Shown piece after piece: positions 8,399 through 17,940 of a stretch of 64,000 nt of DNA. Each line of letters begins with the position of its first letter. The first letter of the stretch is position 1. Source of the DNA: Erysipelotrichaceae bacterium (lineage in GTDB: Bacteria; Bacillota_I; Bacilli_A; Erysipelotrichales; Erysipelotrichaceae); NCBI GenBank assembly GCA_017405675.1, contig JAFRAB010000043.1, positions 33,415 to 97,414 of the forward strand, written 5' to 3'. Below the pieces are notes generated by a model. The model was not told the DNA's origin, did not search any database, and saw only the letters and a program-made list of their open reading frames with translations. Made by a program: the position numbers and the translations under genes.

Positions 8399-8902
8399 CT
8401 AACAGCCGTCTATGCAGGCCGGCTTTTTATTATCAGCCATGGTCTTCAGAGCATCATTTATTGATTTGACATAAGTCTCTTCTGAATCAAAGGAGTATAT
8501 GTAATCTACAAGCTCACCGTTTCCTATGAAAAACATTACCGGTTTATCAGTATCAAAATACCCTATTGAGATCCATGGAGTAATAAGGCCGTGAATGTCA
8601 TTTGCCAGTTTATCATCAACGTTCTCAATGTCGTAATAGTAAACTGCCATGCCGCTGTATTCCTTTACTGCTGCCGCCAGTTTCTGCACGATTGGTTTAT
8701 CATCAGCATCCGGATGCGCAAAAAGGACAACATGGGTTCCGTTTGTCAGTTTTTCCATTATATCCCCGGCATCTTCCAGAAGCCTGCCTATTCCCTGTTC
8801 TGTTTCGTAACCCCTGGCAAAAGTATCTGTTTCAGGTTTGTCCGGACCTTTACATCCGGTCAGTAATAACAGGACAGCTAAAACCGCTATCAGCCTTTTC
8901 AT
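8399..8902 (-). CDS. Thioredoxin-fold-like lipoprotein without CxxC
   Basis: 167 residues. A signal with lipobox LLTGC places it on the outer face of the membrane. The body (HVVLFAHPDADD, about residue 58 on; PVMFFIGNGELVDYIYS, about 120 on) resembles a thioredoxin fold, but where an active CxxC would stand there is HPDAD, so no dithiol chemistry is expected at that site. Two cysteines lie at the extreme C-terminus (ACIDGC). It is the last gene of the priA-to-rpe operon, its ATG directly abutting the rpe stop; in Bacillus thiN occupies this place. Function unknown. Confidence 0.65.
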   Translation of the reverse strand: MKRLIAVLAVLLLLTGCKGPDKPETDTFARGYETEQGIGRLLEDAGDIMEKLTNGTHVVLFAHPDADDKPIVQKLAAAVKEYSGMAVYYYDIENVDDKLANDIHGLITPWISIGYFDTDKPVMFFIGNGELVDYIYSFDSEETYVKSINDALKTMADNKKPACIDGC

Positions 8903-9553
8903 TTACAGCAGTGACTTGACCCCTTCAACTATTCCTTCAGGATACTTGAAAACATAGCTGCCTGCTACCAGGACATCACAGTGGTGTTCAACAGCCAGTT
9001 TTCCGGTCTCCCGGTTAATACCGCCGTCAATTTCCAGCAGATAATTCAGCCCGTGTTCCTTACGGTAATTGTCAAGCCAGTCCAGCTTGTCAAGGGCTGA
9101 AGGCATGAAGCTCTGTCCGCCGAACCCAGGTTCAACACTCATTACCAGAACCATGTCAACAAGTTCCAGTATTCCAATCAGACTCTCCGGTCTGGTACCA
9201 GGCTTGATAGAGATGCCAACCTTCCAGCCTCTGAGACGGCATTTTTCAATGGTCGGTATCAGCATGTTGTCATCCACGGCTTCCTTATGGAATGTCATGT
9301 AGTCAACACGGCAGCCGCTGAAATAATCAACGACCTTTAACGGATTGGATACCATAATGTGTACATCAAGAACGCGGTCAGTATGTTTGCCGATCTGTTT
9401 CAGGATGTCAGGTCCGAATGAAAGATTCGGAACGAAGTGTCCGTCCATAACATCGTAATGTATCCATTCGGCATCACTCTTATTAAGTTCTTCGATCTGT
9501 GATTTAAGATCATAAAAATCAGCAGATAAAACTGAAGGTGCAATAATAGTCAT
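8903..9553 (-). CDS. rpe: Ribulose-phosphate 3-epimerase
   Basis: 216 residues, a standard-length TIM barrel. It interconverts ribulose 5-phosphate and xylulose 5-phosphate in the pentose phosphate pathway. The start APSVLSADF, the metal/active-site motif HYDVMDGHFVPNLSFGP, the HxM strand (LDVHIMVSNP), VEPGFGGQSF and EIDGGIN are all present. The start overlaps the rsgA stop by one base, implying translational coupling. Within this window, pentose phosphates would also be produced by the nucleoside-degrading genes at 52.8-56.4 kb. Confidence 0.97.
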   Translation of the reverse strand: MTIIAPSVLSADFYDLKSQIEELNKSDAEWIHYDVMDGHFVPNLSFGPDILKQIGKHTDRVLDVHIMVSNPLKVVDYFSGCRVDYMTFHKEAVDDNMLIPTIEKCRLRGWKVGISIKPGTRPESLIGILELVDMVLVMSVEPGFGGQSFMPSALDKLDWLDNYRKEHGLNYLLEIDGGINRETGKLAVEHHCDVLVAGSYVFKYPEGIVEGVKSLL

Positions 9554-10413
9554 TATTCCCAGTCCTCCTTTTTATTACACAGTGCAACTGTTTCAAGATA
9601 ATTATTATAGCGTATGCGGGATATTTCACCCAGTTCAACCTTTTTCTTAACTGCACAGTCAGGTTCATTGACATGCTTGCAGTCTTTAAAACGGCATTCA
9701 CCGGCATTGCGGAAATCGTGAATTTTACCGGCCAGTGTCAGGGCATCAATACGGGAAAAATCAAGAGAGGAGAAACCAGGAGTATCCGCGATCAGACCTT
9801 CCCCAACCGGGAAAAGCTGCGTGTGTCTTGTGGTATGCTTGCCTCTGCCCATTGATTTTGAAATCTCCTGCGTGGCAGCTGCAAAGTCCCGGTCCAGTCT
9901 GTTAAGCAGTGTACTTTTGCCTACTCCTGACTGTCCTGTAAGCACAGTTATCTTTCCCTTGAGAGCATCTCTAACGTCTTCTACGTCCCTGTCATGCCCT
10001 ACGGTGATAACCTGATAGCCACTCTCAACATAATCATTTATGTAAGTGTTTATGCGGTCATTTGGCGATACCAGGTCCATTTTTGTTATTACTATTACCG
10101 GCTCAATGTCCCGGTAACTGATAAGGAATATGAGTTTGTCTACCAGCAGCGGTGAAAAAACCGGCTGCACGGCTGACATTACGATCATGGCCTGATCAAC
10201 ATTGGCTATAGCCGGTCTGACCAGGTAGTTTTTGCGAGGCAGGATCTTCTGAATGGCATAACGTCCATCCAGCAGTTCATACTCCACTTTGTCTCCAACC
10301 AGAGGTTTGCTGCCTAAGCGCAGTTTACCCATGGCAACAGCCAAAACCTCCTGGCCGTCTTCAGTCAGGATGGTATACTGGTTGGAAATAATTTTTATAA
10401 TCAGTCCTGTCAT
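9553..10413 (-). CDS. rsgA: Ribosome small-subunit-dependent GTPase RsgA
   Basis: 286 residues. An N-terminal OB fold (about 1-65) is followed by a circularly permuted GTPase: the NKxD-equivalent ITKMD comes first, then GQSGVGKSTLLNRL (G1), DTPGFSS (G3), and last a zinc-binding domain with CRFKDCKHVNEPDC. It acts in the late maturation and quality control of the 30S subunit. It sits three bases from prkC; in Bacillus its homologue (CpgA/YloQ) is phosphorylated by PrkC, which fits the shared operon. Confidence 0.96.
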   Translation of the reverse strand: MTGLIIKIISNQYTILTEDGQEVLAVAMGKLRLGSKPLVGDKVEYELLDGRYAIQKILPRKNYLVRPAIANVDQAMIVMSAVQPVFSPLLVDKLIFLISYRDIEPVIVITKMDLVSPNDRINTYINDYVESGYQVITVGHDRDVEDVRDALKGKITVLTGQSGVGKSTLLNRLDRDFAAATQEISKSMGRGKHTTRHTQLFPVGEGLIADTPGFSSLDFSRIDALTLAGKIHDFRNAGECRFKDCKHVNEPDCAVKKKVELGEISRIRYNNYLETVALCNKKEDWE

Positions 10414-10416
10414 TCT

Positions 10417-12081
10417 TTAATAGTATCTGAGTTCGATGTAAGTGCCCTCTTTCTGGGTATAGTATGTACCGGTATTAGGAGACACTTCTACGACAACACC
10501 TGTTTTATAAGTATATGATTCCGTGTTCGGATCAATTGGATTCTGTTCAATTGGTAACTGTGTGGTCTTGACTTTTATACCCTTGTCAGTGAGATATTTT
10601 TCAGCATCAGTGATCGTCATTCCGATCAGTGAATCTGGTATCTGAATCGTAACGGCACTGGCAACCGTAAAGGTTATGTTTCTCTTCTGCGTAGGATCAA
10701 GAACAGTTCCGGCTTCAACATCCTGAGCTGTGATCGTACCAGGTGATCTGGTGGAATCTTCAACATAGCTTACCCGGACGGTAAAGCCATCCCCTTCCAG
10801 CTTAGGCTGGATGTCATCAATGCTCTTGCCGGTATAGTCGGCAACAGTATAGAACTTGCCGCTGGACACATATAATGTTACAAATTCACTTTCCGTAACT
10901 TCAGTACCCTCCTTAGGGCTTATCCTGATAACATGTCCCTTTTCAACATCTTCAGTTGCTTCATATACAATATTATCAATTACCAGTTTGTAGCTTTCCA
11001 GAACAGTCTTGGCATCTTCAATTTCGTAATTAATGACATCAGGAACAACGACTTTCTTGACCGGAGGTGAGATCTTTCCTGTAACGATCAGCAGCAGGAT
11101 CAAAGCAGCCAGGCTGGCAATAACAGCGCCGATCGTTCCCAGGGTATTATTGTCTTCATTTTTCTTTTTCTTCTTGACCTTTCTGGCAACCGGTTTGATT
11201 TCCGTATTCTTTTCAGCAGCTTTCCGGGTGGAATGGAAAGTGACCTTAGCCTCATGACTGCGTGAGAAATCCAGACAGGTAATCAGATCGTCATACATGG
11301 CATCAGCAGAAGAGTAACGCTGTTCAGCTTCCTTGGCTGTAGCACGGTAAACGATGTTTTCAACTGACTGCGGTATGTTTGGATTGAAGGCACGCACACT
11401 TGGTATGTCGTCATGCATGTGCTTCAGAGCGATCTGAACAGCCGTATCGCCATGGAACGGCACATCCCCTGTCAGCATCTCAAAGAAGACGATGCCCAGT
11501 GAATAAATGTCGCTCTGAGCCGTTGCAGCCTTTCCCCTGGCCAGTTCAGGAGCCAGATAATGAACAGATCCCATAACCGTATCGGTCTGTGTAAGCTGCT
11601 GGGAGGAGTCCCCGGTTGATGCAATACCGAAGTCAGAAAGCTTGACGGTACCGTCATCTTTTATTAAAACGTTCTGTGACTTGATGTCACGGTGAATGAT
11701 GTCATTATGATGAGCATGAGCAGTAGCTGAAACAAGCTGCTTCATGATATTGATGGCTTCAGTCGGATTAAGGGCCCCACGCTGCTTTATCAGCTGCTTA
11801 AGGGTCTTGCCCGGAACATATTCCATGACAATGTAATTCTTCTTATCCGCTTCGCCTACGTCGTAAACTTCCACAATATTAGGATGTGAAAGGTTTGTTA
11901 TGGCATTGGCTTCTCTCTGGAAACGCTGAAGATTGACCGGATCTTCATTCAGTTCCCCTCTTAATACCTTTATGGCAACTTCTCTCTTTAAGATCGTGTC
12001 CTGGGCCAGATAGACATCGGCCATGCCGCCTTCACCAATGGAGCGGCGGATCACATATCGGTTTCCTACCATTCCATCCAT
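10417..12081 (-). CDS. prkC: Ser/Thr protein kinase with PASTA repeats
   Basis: 554 residues. The Hanks-type kinase domain occupies about 1-275: glycine loop GEGGMADV (16-23), Lys38, HRDIKSQN with catalytic Asp131, DFG 149-151 and APE near 176. A basic juxtamembrane stretch precedes one membrane helix (about 313-334). Outside the cell are three PASTA repeats (about 344-408, 409-476, 477-554), which bind muropeptide fragments or lipid II in this family. It couples cell-wall status to phosphorylation of division and translation factors. The cognate phosphatase gene lies directly upstream. Confidence 0.97.
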   Translation of the reverse strand: MDGMVGNRYVIRRSIGEGGMADVYLAQDTILKREVAIKVLRGELNEDPVNLQRFQREANAITNLSHPNIVEVYDVGEADKKNYIVMEYVPGKTLKQLIKQRGALNPTEAINIMKQLVSATAHAHHNDIIHRDIKSQNVLIKDDGTVKLSDFGIASTGDSSQQLTQTDTVMGSVHYLAPELARGKAATAQSDIYSLGIVFFEMLTGDVPFHGDTAVQIALKHMHDDIPSVRAFNPNIPQSVENIVYRATAKEAEQRYSSADAMYDDLITCLDFSRSHEAKVTFHSTRKAAEKNTEIKPVARKVKKKKKNEDNNTLGTIGAVIASLAALILLLIVTGKISPPVKKVVVPDVINYEIEDAKTVLESYKLVIDNIVYEATEDVEKGHVIRISPKEGTEVTESEFVTLYVSSGKFYTVADYTGKSIDDIQPKLEGDGFTVRVSYVEDSTRSPGTITAQDVEAGTVLDPTQKRNITFTVASAVTIQIPDSLIGMTITDAEKYLTDKGIKVKTTQLPIEQNPIDPNTESYTYKTGVVVEVSPNTGTYYTQKEGTYIELRYY

Positions 12082-12084
12082 AGA

Positions 12085-12801
12085 CTATTTCTCCACTAAA
12101 ATAACTGTGATATTGTCATAACCGCCGGCCTCGTTTGCCAATTCCACCAGTTTCTCGCATTTCTGTCTTCCAGTTGTTTCCTTATCCTGCAGAACTTCCA
12201 CAATTCTGTTTCCTTCAACGTAATTGTGAAGGCCGTCACTGCACAGCATCAGATAATTAAAATCCTCGTCCAGCTCATAAATATCGCCTTCTATTACCGG
12301 CCATATGCCTATGGCTTTGGTAATGACATGCCGTCCAATCTCCATGGCTTTATCTTCAGACATACCGTCTCTTTTAATTAATTCATTGACCAGGCTGTGG
12401 TCTTCGGTAAGCTGAGAAATATTCCAGTTCTTATCGATCAGATAAGCTCTGGAATCGCCTATGTTAAGCAGGAAAGTCTTGCCGCTGTTATCAACAAGTG
12501 CAGCGACCATTGTTGTTCCCATGCCCTTATATTTCGGCTCGCTTTTAGCCAGTTCATAAACAACCTTGTTAACTTTCTCAAGGCTGTGGGTATACCATAT
12601 TTCAGGATTTTTATCATACTGACGGCGGAAACATCTGACCATTGTATCGCAGGCCATTCTGCTGGCAATATCTCCAGCCTGATGACCGCCGATGCCATCA
12701 CAGACGATTGCCAGTACAGTATCATCCTGCTGAACGATACGGAAGCTGTCCTGATTCTGAGGTCTTGTCAGTCCTCTGTCAGTTAATCCGTAATAGCGCA
12801 T
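12085..12801 (-). CDS. prpC: PP2C-type protein phosphatase
   Basis: 238 residues, the normal size of Firmicutes PrpC/Stp. The metal-binding motifs of the PPM family are present: NQDSF near the start, VCDGIGGHQAG, GDSRAY, CSDGLHN and GGYDNITVI at the end. It removes phosphates from Ser/Thr residues and reverses PrkC. Its start overlaps the rlmN stop by one base and its stop is three bases before prkC, so the kinase-phosphatase pair is made together. Confidence 0.96.
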   Translation of the reverse strand: MRYYGLTDRGLTRPQNQDSFRIVQQDDTVLAIVCDGIGGHQAGDIASRMACDTMVRCFRRQYDKNPEIWYTHSLEKVNKVVYELAKSEPKYKGMGTTMVAALVDNSGKTFLLNIGDSRAYLIDKNWNISQLTEDHSLVNELIKRDGMSEDKAMEIGRHVITKAIGIWPVIEGDIYELDEDFNYLMLCSDGLHNYVEGNRIVEVLQDKETTGRQKCEKLVELANEAGGYDNITVILVEK

Positions 12802-13841
12802 CAGATCTTCCCCCTTTCATATTTGCTTCGTAACTGTCCGCATGCCGCATCAATATCCTCGCCATGCTTCTGGCGTAATGTGCAGCGGACATTATTTTTC
12901 ATAAGTTTATTATAAAGTTCCATGGCTGTCTTGTAGTCAGTGCTTACATAGCCATGTTCATCAACCGTATTGTACGGTATCAGATTGACATATACATCAA
13001 ACGGTTTAGTTAATTCTATCAGCTGACTGACGCATTCGTCAGTATCATTGACGCCTTTAAGCAGAATGTATTCAAAGCTTAATCTTCTGTTATTCTTTTC
13101 GCAATAATATTTTAAAGCATCCATCAGCTGTTCAATAGGATACCGGCGGTTAACCGGCATTATTCTGCTTCTGATCTCGTTGTTCGGAGCATGAAGCGAA
13201 ATGGCCAGATTGTACTGCACATGTTCATCAGCGAATCTTCTGATGCCGTTGATCAGGCCGCATGTTGAAATGGTAATATGTCTGGCCCCTATTCCCAGTC
13301 CCAGGTCATGATTGACCGTACGGCAGAAAGCCAGCACATTATCATAATTGTCAAAAGGTTCACCGGTTCCCATTACTACGATATGAGAAACCCTGACGCC
13401 CATCTTTTCCACGTCTTTCTGTACTTCCAGCACCTGTAAGGTCATTTCACCGGAAGTCAGATCTCTCTGTTTCTTTAAAAGTCCTGAGGCACAGAAAGTA
13501 CAGCCCATGTTACATCCTACCTGGGAAGTAACACAGATCGTATCGCCGTAATCATAGTGCATCAGTACTGATTCTATACTGCTGCCGTCATGAAGTCTGA
13601 ACAGATATTTTCTGGTCCCGTCACGGGAAACCTGCAGTTTCAGTGTTTCCAGGCCTTCACAGGAATAGTTTTCCTTCAGCCATTCTCTTAATTTGACGGT
13701 AATATTGGACATCTCATCAAAAGAACTAACCTTCTGACGGTAAAGCCACTGAAAAATCTGGGTTGCATTAAACTTCTTGAACCCATTGTTCTCCATCAGT
13801 TCGGTTAATTCATTTAACTCAAAATCGTATATGGACTTCAT
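12801..13841 (-). CDS. rlmN: 23S rRNA/tRNA adenine C2 methyltransferase RlmN
   Basis: 346 residues. A radical SAM enzyme: the cluster motif CNMGCTFC holds the [4Fe-4S], and the C-terminal Cys (near RCTLRQKHGEDIDAACGQL) and a mid-chain Cys provide the methyl-carrying and catalytic cysteines. It methylates A2503 of 23S rRNA and A37 of some tRNAs. GxGEPFDN and SLHAPN motifs are typical. The Cfr-specific features are not seen. Part of the rsmB-rlmN-prpC-prkC run. Confidence 0.97.
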   Translation of the reverse strand: MKSIYDFELNELTELMENNGFKKFNATQIFQWLYRQKVSSFDEMSNITVKLREWLKENYSCEGLETLKLQVSRDGTRKYLFRLHDGSSIESVLMHYDYGDTICVTSQVGCNMGCTFCASGLLKKQRDLTSGEMTLQVLEVQKDVEKMGVRVSHIVVMGTGEPFDNYDNVLAFCRTVNHDLGLGIGARHITISTCGLINGIRRFADEHVQYNLAISLHAPNNEIRSRIMPVNRRYPIEQLMDALKYYCEKNNRRLSFEYILLKGVNDTDECVSQLIELTKPFDVYVNLIPYNTVDEHGYVSTDYKTAMELYNKLMKNNVRCTLRQKHGEDIDAACGQLRSKYERGKI

Positions 13842-13859
13842 AACTACCCGATACTAATT

Positions 13860-15107
13860 CTAGCACGTTTTCCTTAACTTTGATATATAGAACCCATCAT
13901 AATGAGTGCTGTCAGGGATAATGGTTTTCTCCTCGATCAATTCAAACTGCGTATGCTGTGACAGGAACATTCTGATCTGTTTTTCATTTTCCTTTGTATT
14001 CAGAGTACATGTTGAATAGACCAGATATCCTCCGGCTTTTACCATTAATGCTGCTGAATCCAGCAGCTGTGACTGCAGCTTTACGATTTCATCAATGTCT
14101 TCAGGCCTGATGTTCATCTTGATTTCAGGCTTATGTTTAAGCGTGCCCAGACCACTGCACGGTGCATCAAGAAGGACCTTGTCATAATAGTACAGAGGGA
14201 TCTTGGTGTGCAGAGTACGGCTGTCTTCACACATCGTCGTAACACAGGTAATACCGTATTTCTTTAAGGCGTTTTCAATCAGTTCCACACGCTGCGGATA
14301 TACATCAATACTGTAAATACTGGCATCATTGCCGGTCTTCATGGCAATCTGTACTGTTTTGGTGCCCGGAGCCCGGCACATGTCCAGGATCCTTTCCTTC
14401 GGTTTAGGATCAAGGATCTCCACAGCCTGCTGGCTGCTTTCTGACTGAACGTAAACCAGATTGTTTCTGAAGTATTCGCTGGCAAAGATATTACCGTCAA
14501 AAATCAGAGCGTTGCCTTCTGCCGTTCGGTGGAATCTTTCATCCTCAAGCAGCTTGTCAGCTGTCGTTAACAACGTATTTACTGCCAGTTCAACTCGTCC
14601 GTCCTTAAGGTTTTCCCAGCAGATACTGTCGCATACATCTTCACCATACTGAGCATTCCACATTTTTACCAGCCAGGTAGGATGTGAAGTTTCGATCGCA
14701 AACTTATCAACTTCATCATCACCCTTGATAGCCTGAGCTCCCTTATCCGCTATTTTTCTTAAAACGGCATTCACAAAACCGGCATAATTAGGATATTCAT
14801 CCTTGGCAATAGCTACGGTTTCATTGACAACGGCATATGCCGGAAGCTTATCCAGCAGTATCAGCTGATACGTTGCCCCGTCAAGCAGTACCGCAATTTC
14901 ATCCGGAACCCTGCGGTCAACATACAGTTCCCACTGATATCTTACATAACGGTAGTTGCGGATGGTACCATACACTATCTGGGTCAGCAGTCCCTGATCC
15001 TTTTCGTTAAGATCATAACTGCCATAACGCATGTTCAAAGATGCATATTCCTTATGCAGCATTACGTCCTTAAGTATTTCAAAAGCTGTTTTTCTGACAT
15101 TGGCCAT
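13860..15107 (-). CDS. rsmB: 16S rRNA m5C967 methyltransferase RsmB
   Basis: 415 residues. An N-terminal NusB-like RNA-binding domain (about 1-130) precedes the RsmB/NOP2 methyltransferase domain: MCRAPGTKT (SAM loop), DAPCSGLGTL and STCTLNTKENE with the catalytic cysteine. The usual 'CAAPGGKT' is CRAPGTKT here, a mild variant. It overlaps the priA stop by one base. In most Firmicutes def and fmt lie between priA and rsmB; both are missing from this position. Confidence 0.95.
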   Translation of the reverse strand: MANVRKTAFEILKDVMLHKEYASLNMRYGSYDLNEKDQGLLTQIVYGTIRNYRYVRYQWELYVDRRVPDEIAVLLDGATYQLILLDKLPAYAVVNETVAIAKDEYPNYAGFVNAVLRKIADKGAQAIKGDDEVDKFAIETSHPTWLVKMWNAQYGEDVCDSICWENLKDGRVELAVNTLLTTADKLLEDERFHRTAEGNALIFDGNIFASEYFRNNLVYVQSESSQQAVEILDPKPKERILDMCRAPGTKTVQIAMKTGNDASIYSIDVYPQRVELIENALKKYGITCVTTMCEDSRTLHTKIPLYYYDKVLLDAPCSGLGTLKHKPEIKMNIRPEDIDEIVKLQSQLLDSAALMVKAGGYLVYSTCTLNTKENEKQIRMFLSQHTQFELIEEKTIIPDSTHYDGFYISKLRKTC

Positions 15108-17278
15108 TAGTCTAACACATAAGGATCAATATCGATCTGTATTTTTACCTGCTGTTTGTTAAACCGGATGGAATCATACCAGTTCCAGACAGCTTCGATC
15201 AGCTGATCCCTGTTCGCTCCTTTCAAAACAATACGGTATTTATATTCATCAAAACTGCGGGCCAGCTGTGAAGGGCCCAGTGTTCTGAACTGTTCATTTT
15301 TACGGAATTCATCAGCCCGCTGCCAGGCCATTGTCTTTGCCTTTTCCTCATTGCGGCTATTGAAACTTATGGCAGCGAGATACTTATATGGAGGATAGTC
15401 TCCTACATGACGGTATTCCATTTCATACTGGAAAAAGCTCTTGTAATCCTGGCGGGCTGCCAGACGTATTCCATAGTGATGGGTATCGTAGGCCTGAATG
15501 TATACTTCACCGGCACTGTGGCCTCTTCCTGAACGGCCTGAAGCCTGTACGATCAGATCAAAAGTCACTTCAACACTGCGGTAATCCGTTCTGCCCAATA
15601 AGGCATCTGCGTTAAAGATGCCTACCAGGGTAACATTAGGATAATCCAATCCCTTGGCAATCATCTGGGTTCCCAGCAGAATGTCTGCTTCCCCTTTCTC
15701 AAAGGCTTCCAGGATCTCCTGGTGGCCGTTTTTCTTCCTGGTAGTATCAGCGTCCATTCTCAGAATACGTGCTTCAGGGAACTTCTCCTGGATCGTCTCA
15801 TAGAGTCTCTGGGTGCCCAAACCCTGATGCAGCCAGTTATTGCTGCCGCAATCCGGGCAGACCATATCTGCGCTCATTTCAGTGCCGCAAGTATGACACT
15901 TCAGTTTATTTTCATCCTTATGATAACTCATCGCAATATCACAGTGCGGACACTGGATGACCTTGCCACACTTACGGCATTTCATAATGGTCGTATATCC
16001 TCTTCTGTTTAATAGCAGTATGGACTGCTGACGGTTATCCAGTCTTTTTCTGATCTCTTTTTCCAGAACAGAGGAAATGATGTAATTTCCCTTCCTCATT
16101 TCACTCTGCATGTCTACCAGATGAGAAGAAGGAAGATTCTGATGTATCCTGTTTTTAAGTTCTACCAGTTCGTAAACATTCTTTATGGCACGGGCATAAC
16201 TCTCCAGGGTTGGTGTAGCTGAACCAAGCACTACCTTGCAGTGATGATGCTGTGCTCTGTGAATGGCTACATCACGGCAGTGATAACGCGGTGAACTGTC
16301 CTGCTTATATGAATGGTCATGTTCTTCATCAAGAACAATCAGTCCCAGATTGTCAAAAGGCATGAAAACGGCACTTCTGGTACCGACTACTATACTGACC
16401 TGATGATTTCTGACCAGCTGATACTGTTCATAGCGCTGCTGATCATTCAGCTTGGAGTGATAGATGGCTATGCTGTGACCGAAGCGGTTTACCATGCGGG
16501 AAACCATCTGCGGAGTAAGAGAGATTTCCGGTACCAGGATCAGGACCTGTCGGCCTTCACGGCACTTCTGTGCTGCCAGCTGCATGTATACTTCCGTCTT
16601 ACCACTGCCGGTAAGGCCATGCAGCAGGATGACATCCTTATCGCTTTCATTGATTTTCTTTATTGCAGCTTTCTGCTGTTCTGTCAGTTCATAATCCGCT
16701 TCTCTGATATCCAGTTCACTGTAGCCGGCTTCCTTTTCCTTACTGTATACTTCAGCGATTCCCTTTTTCTCCAGTACGGCGGTTATTCCCGTAAATACCT
16801 TATTCAGTTCACTTCTCAGAACGTCACCATTCCTGAGTATTTCCACAGCAGCCTTCTGTTTTTCGCTGGTAGCCTTGGTTTCATCCAGCAGTCTGACATA
16901 GTATTCCTGTACGGAAGCTTTACGGTTGCTGCGAGGCTTCATTTTGGACGGCAGCATGCTCTGGAAACAGGCTATGTTAGGAGACACTGTTTCATGTCCC
17001 ATCCATAAACCCAATTCGTAGAGTTCATCATTCAGGATCGGTTCCTCATCGATGACTTTTTCAACATATCTTACTTCATATCCTGCTTTTTCAGAATACT
17101 CATCCAAAGAAAGAGCACTCTCTTCAACACTGTCAACAAAACCAGTAACAAACTGGCCGCTTAAAGGAACTGTTACCCTTACCCCACGGGAAGCGTTCAT
17201 TTCTTCCTTAAGAGCATAGGTAAAAGTTCTGTTAAGATCCATGACAGGATGCTCGATCCAAACATTAACTACGCGCAT
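15107..17278 (-). CDS. priA: Primosomal helicase PriA
   Basis: 723 residues. The N-terminal DNA-binding region (about 1-180) is followed by a superfamily 2 helicase: GLTGSGKTEVYMQL (Walker A) and LDEEHDHSYKQ (Walker B), with a zinc-binding module of CxxC pairs between (CRKCG, CPHCD, CHTCG, CPDCG). It restarts stalled replication forks and reloads DnaB. No Shine-Dalgarno sequence precedes the ATG; instead a -10 element ends eight bases upstream, suggesting a leaderless message. It heads the operon running to 8.4 kb. Confidence 0.96.
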   Translation of the reverse strand: MRVVNVWIEHPVMDLNRTFTYALKEEMNASRGVRVTVPLSGQFVTGFVDSVEESALSLDEYSEKAGYEVRYVEKVIDEEPILNDELYELGLWMGHETVSPNIACFQSMLPSKMKPRSNRKASVQEYYVRLLDETKATSEKQKAAVEILRNGDVLRSELNKVFTGITAVLEKKGIAEVYSKEKEAGYSELDIREADYELTEQQKAAIKKINESDKDVILLHGLTGSGKTEVYMQLAAQKCREGRQVLILVPEISLTPQMVSRMVNRFGHSIAIYHSKLNDQQRYEQYQLVRNHQVSIVVGTRSAVFMPFDNLGLIVLDEEHDHSYKQDSSPRYHCRDVAIHRAQHHHCKVVLGSATPTLESYARAIKNVYELVELKNRIHQNLPSSHLVDMQSEMRKGNYIISSVLEKEIRKRLDNRQQSILLLNRRGYTTIMKCRKCGKVIQCPHCDIAMSYHKDENKLKCHTCGTEMSADMVCPDCGSNNWLHQGLGTQRLYETIQEKFPEARILRMDADTTRKKNGHQEILEAFEKGEADILLGTQMIAKGLDYPNVTLVGIFNADALLGRTDYRSVEVTFDLIVQASGRSGRGHSAGEVYIQAYDTHHYGIRLAARQDYKSFFQYEMEYRHVGDYPPYKYLAAISFNSRNEEKAKTMAWQRADEFRKNEQFRTLGPSQLARSFDEYKYRIVLKGANRDQLIEAVWNWYDSIRFNKQQVKIQIDIDPYVLD

Positions 17279-17285
17279 ATATAAT

Positions 17286-17294
17286 ATTTTAACA
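17286..17294 (-). promoter_or_regulatory. Extended -10 element directly before priA
   Basis: On the minus strand TGTTAAAAT is an extended -10. Seven bases separate it from the priA ATG (17276-17278), so transcription would start at or next to the start codon. There is no ribosome binding site in the gap. No clear -35 is visible. Confidence 0.45.
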
Positions 17295-17323
17295 TATTAA
17301 TGTGGTCATTATTATAACATACT

Positions 17324-17349
17324 AAAAAGAAAAAACGCTTATTCAGCGT
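17324..17349 (-). terminator. Terminator of gmk
   Basis: ACGCT-(5 nt)-AGCGT then TTTTTTCTTTTT on the minus strand; it overlaps the last codons of gmk. Confidence 0.65.
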
Positions 17350-17920
17350 CTTCCTTTTCCATGTGTCTTCTTATAATAACGGATATCAGTTCCGCTGCCA
17401 GTGATACGTCCTCATTGCAGATGACATATTTATACTGACCGACCATTGTCATTTCTCTTGCGGCTTTGGCCAGTCTCTGCTGAACGATTTCCTCAGGTTC
17501 CGTACGGCGGCCTCTTATCCTTCTTTCAAGTTCTTCCATGCTTGGAGGTGTGATGAATATCGTCAGAGCATCCGGGCATTTAGCCTTAATCTGTGCTGCT
17601 CCTTCAACTTCGATCTCAAGAATGACATTCTTTCCTTCATTGCGCAGTTTTTCCACATAATCCAGCGGTGTACCGTAGTAATTACCGACAAACTCGGTCC
17701 ATTCCAGCAGTTTTCCTTCTTCGACAGCCTTTTCAAACTGCTCTCTGGTCACGAAAAAGTAATCCACGCCTTCCTGTTCACCAGGTCTCATGCTTCTGGA
17801 TGTCATGGAAACAGAGTAACACCGGTTAAGATCTTCGTTCTTCATGAACTCGCTTCTTACCGTGCCTTTTCCTACCCCTGACGGGCCGGAAATAACGACT
17901 AATAATCCCCTTTTGCTCAT
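17339..17920 (-). CDS. gmk: Guanylate kinase
   Basis: 193 residues. Phosphorylates GMP to GDP with ATP. The P-loop is SGPSGVGKGTV (about 11-21), followed by SMTSRSMRPGEQEGVDYFFV, the GMP-binding stretch with its conserved arginines and tyrosine, and the lid region RRTEPEEI. Single gene with its own -35/-10 promoter upstream and a small hairpin at the end. In many Firmicutes gmk is followed by rpoZ and then priA; rpoZ is not found here. Confidence 0.97.
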   Translation of the reverse strand: MSKRGLLVVISGPSGVGKGTVRSEFMKNEDLNRCYSVSMTSRSMRPGEQEGVDYFFVTREQFEKAVEEGKLLEWTEFVGNYYGTPLDYVEKLRNEGKNVILEIEVEGAAQIKAKCPDALTIFITPPSMEELERRIRGRRTEPEEIVQQRLAKAAREMTMVGQYKYVICNEDVSLAAELISVIIRRHMEKEDAE

Positions 17921-17940
17921 CCTGCCTACCTCTTGACTTT

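Noticed and set aside
12801..13841. Cfr antibiotic-resistance methyltransferase instead of RlmN
   Set aside because: Its place in the conserved rsmB-rlmN-prpC-prkC order and its overall sequence fit the housekeeping RlmN.
16313..17008. A 231-codon open frame on the plus strand inside priA
   Set aside because: Antisense to a well conserved gene; no start signals and low-complexity hydrophobic composition.
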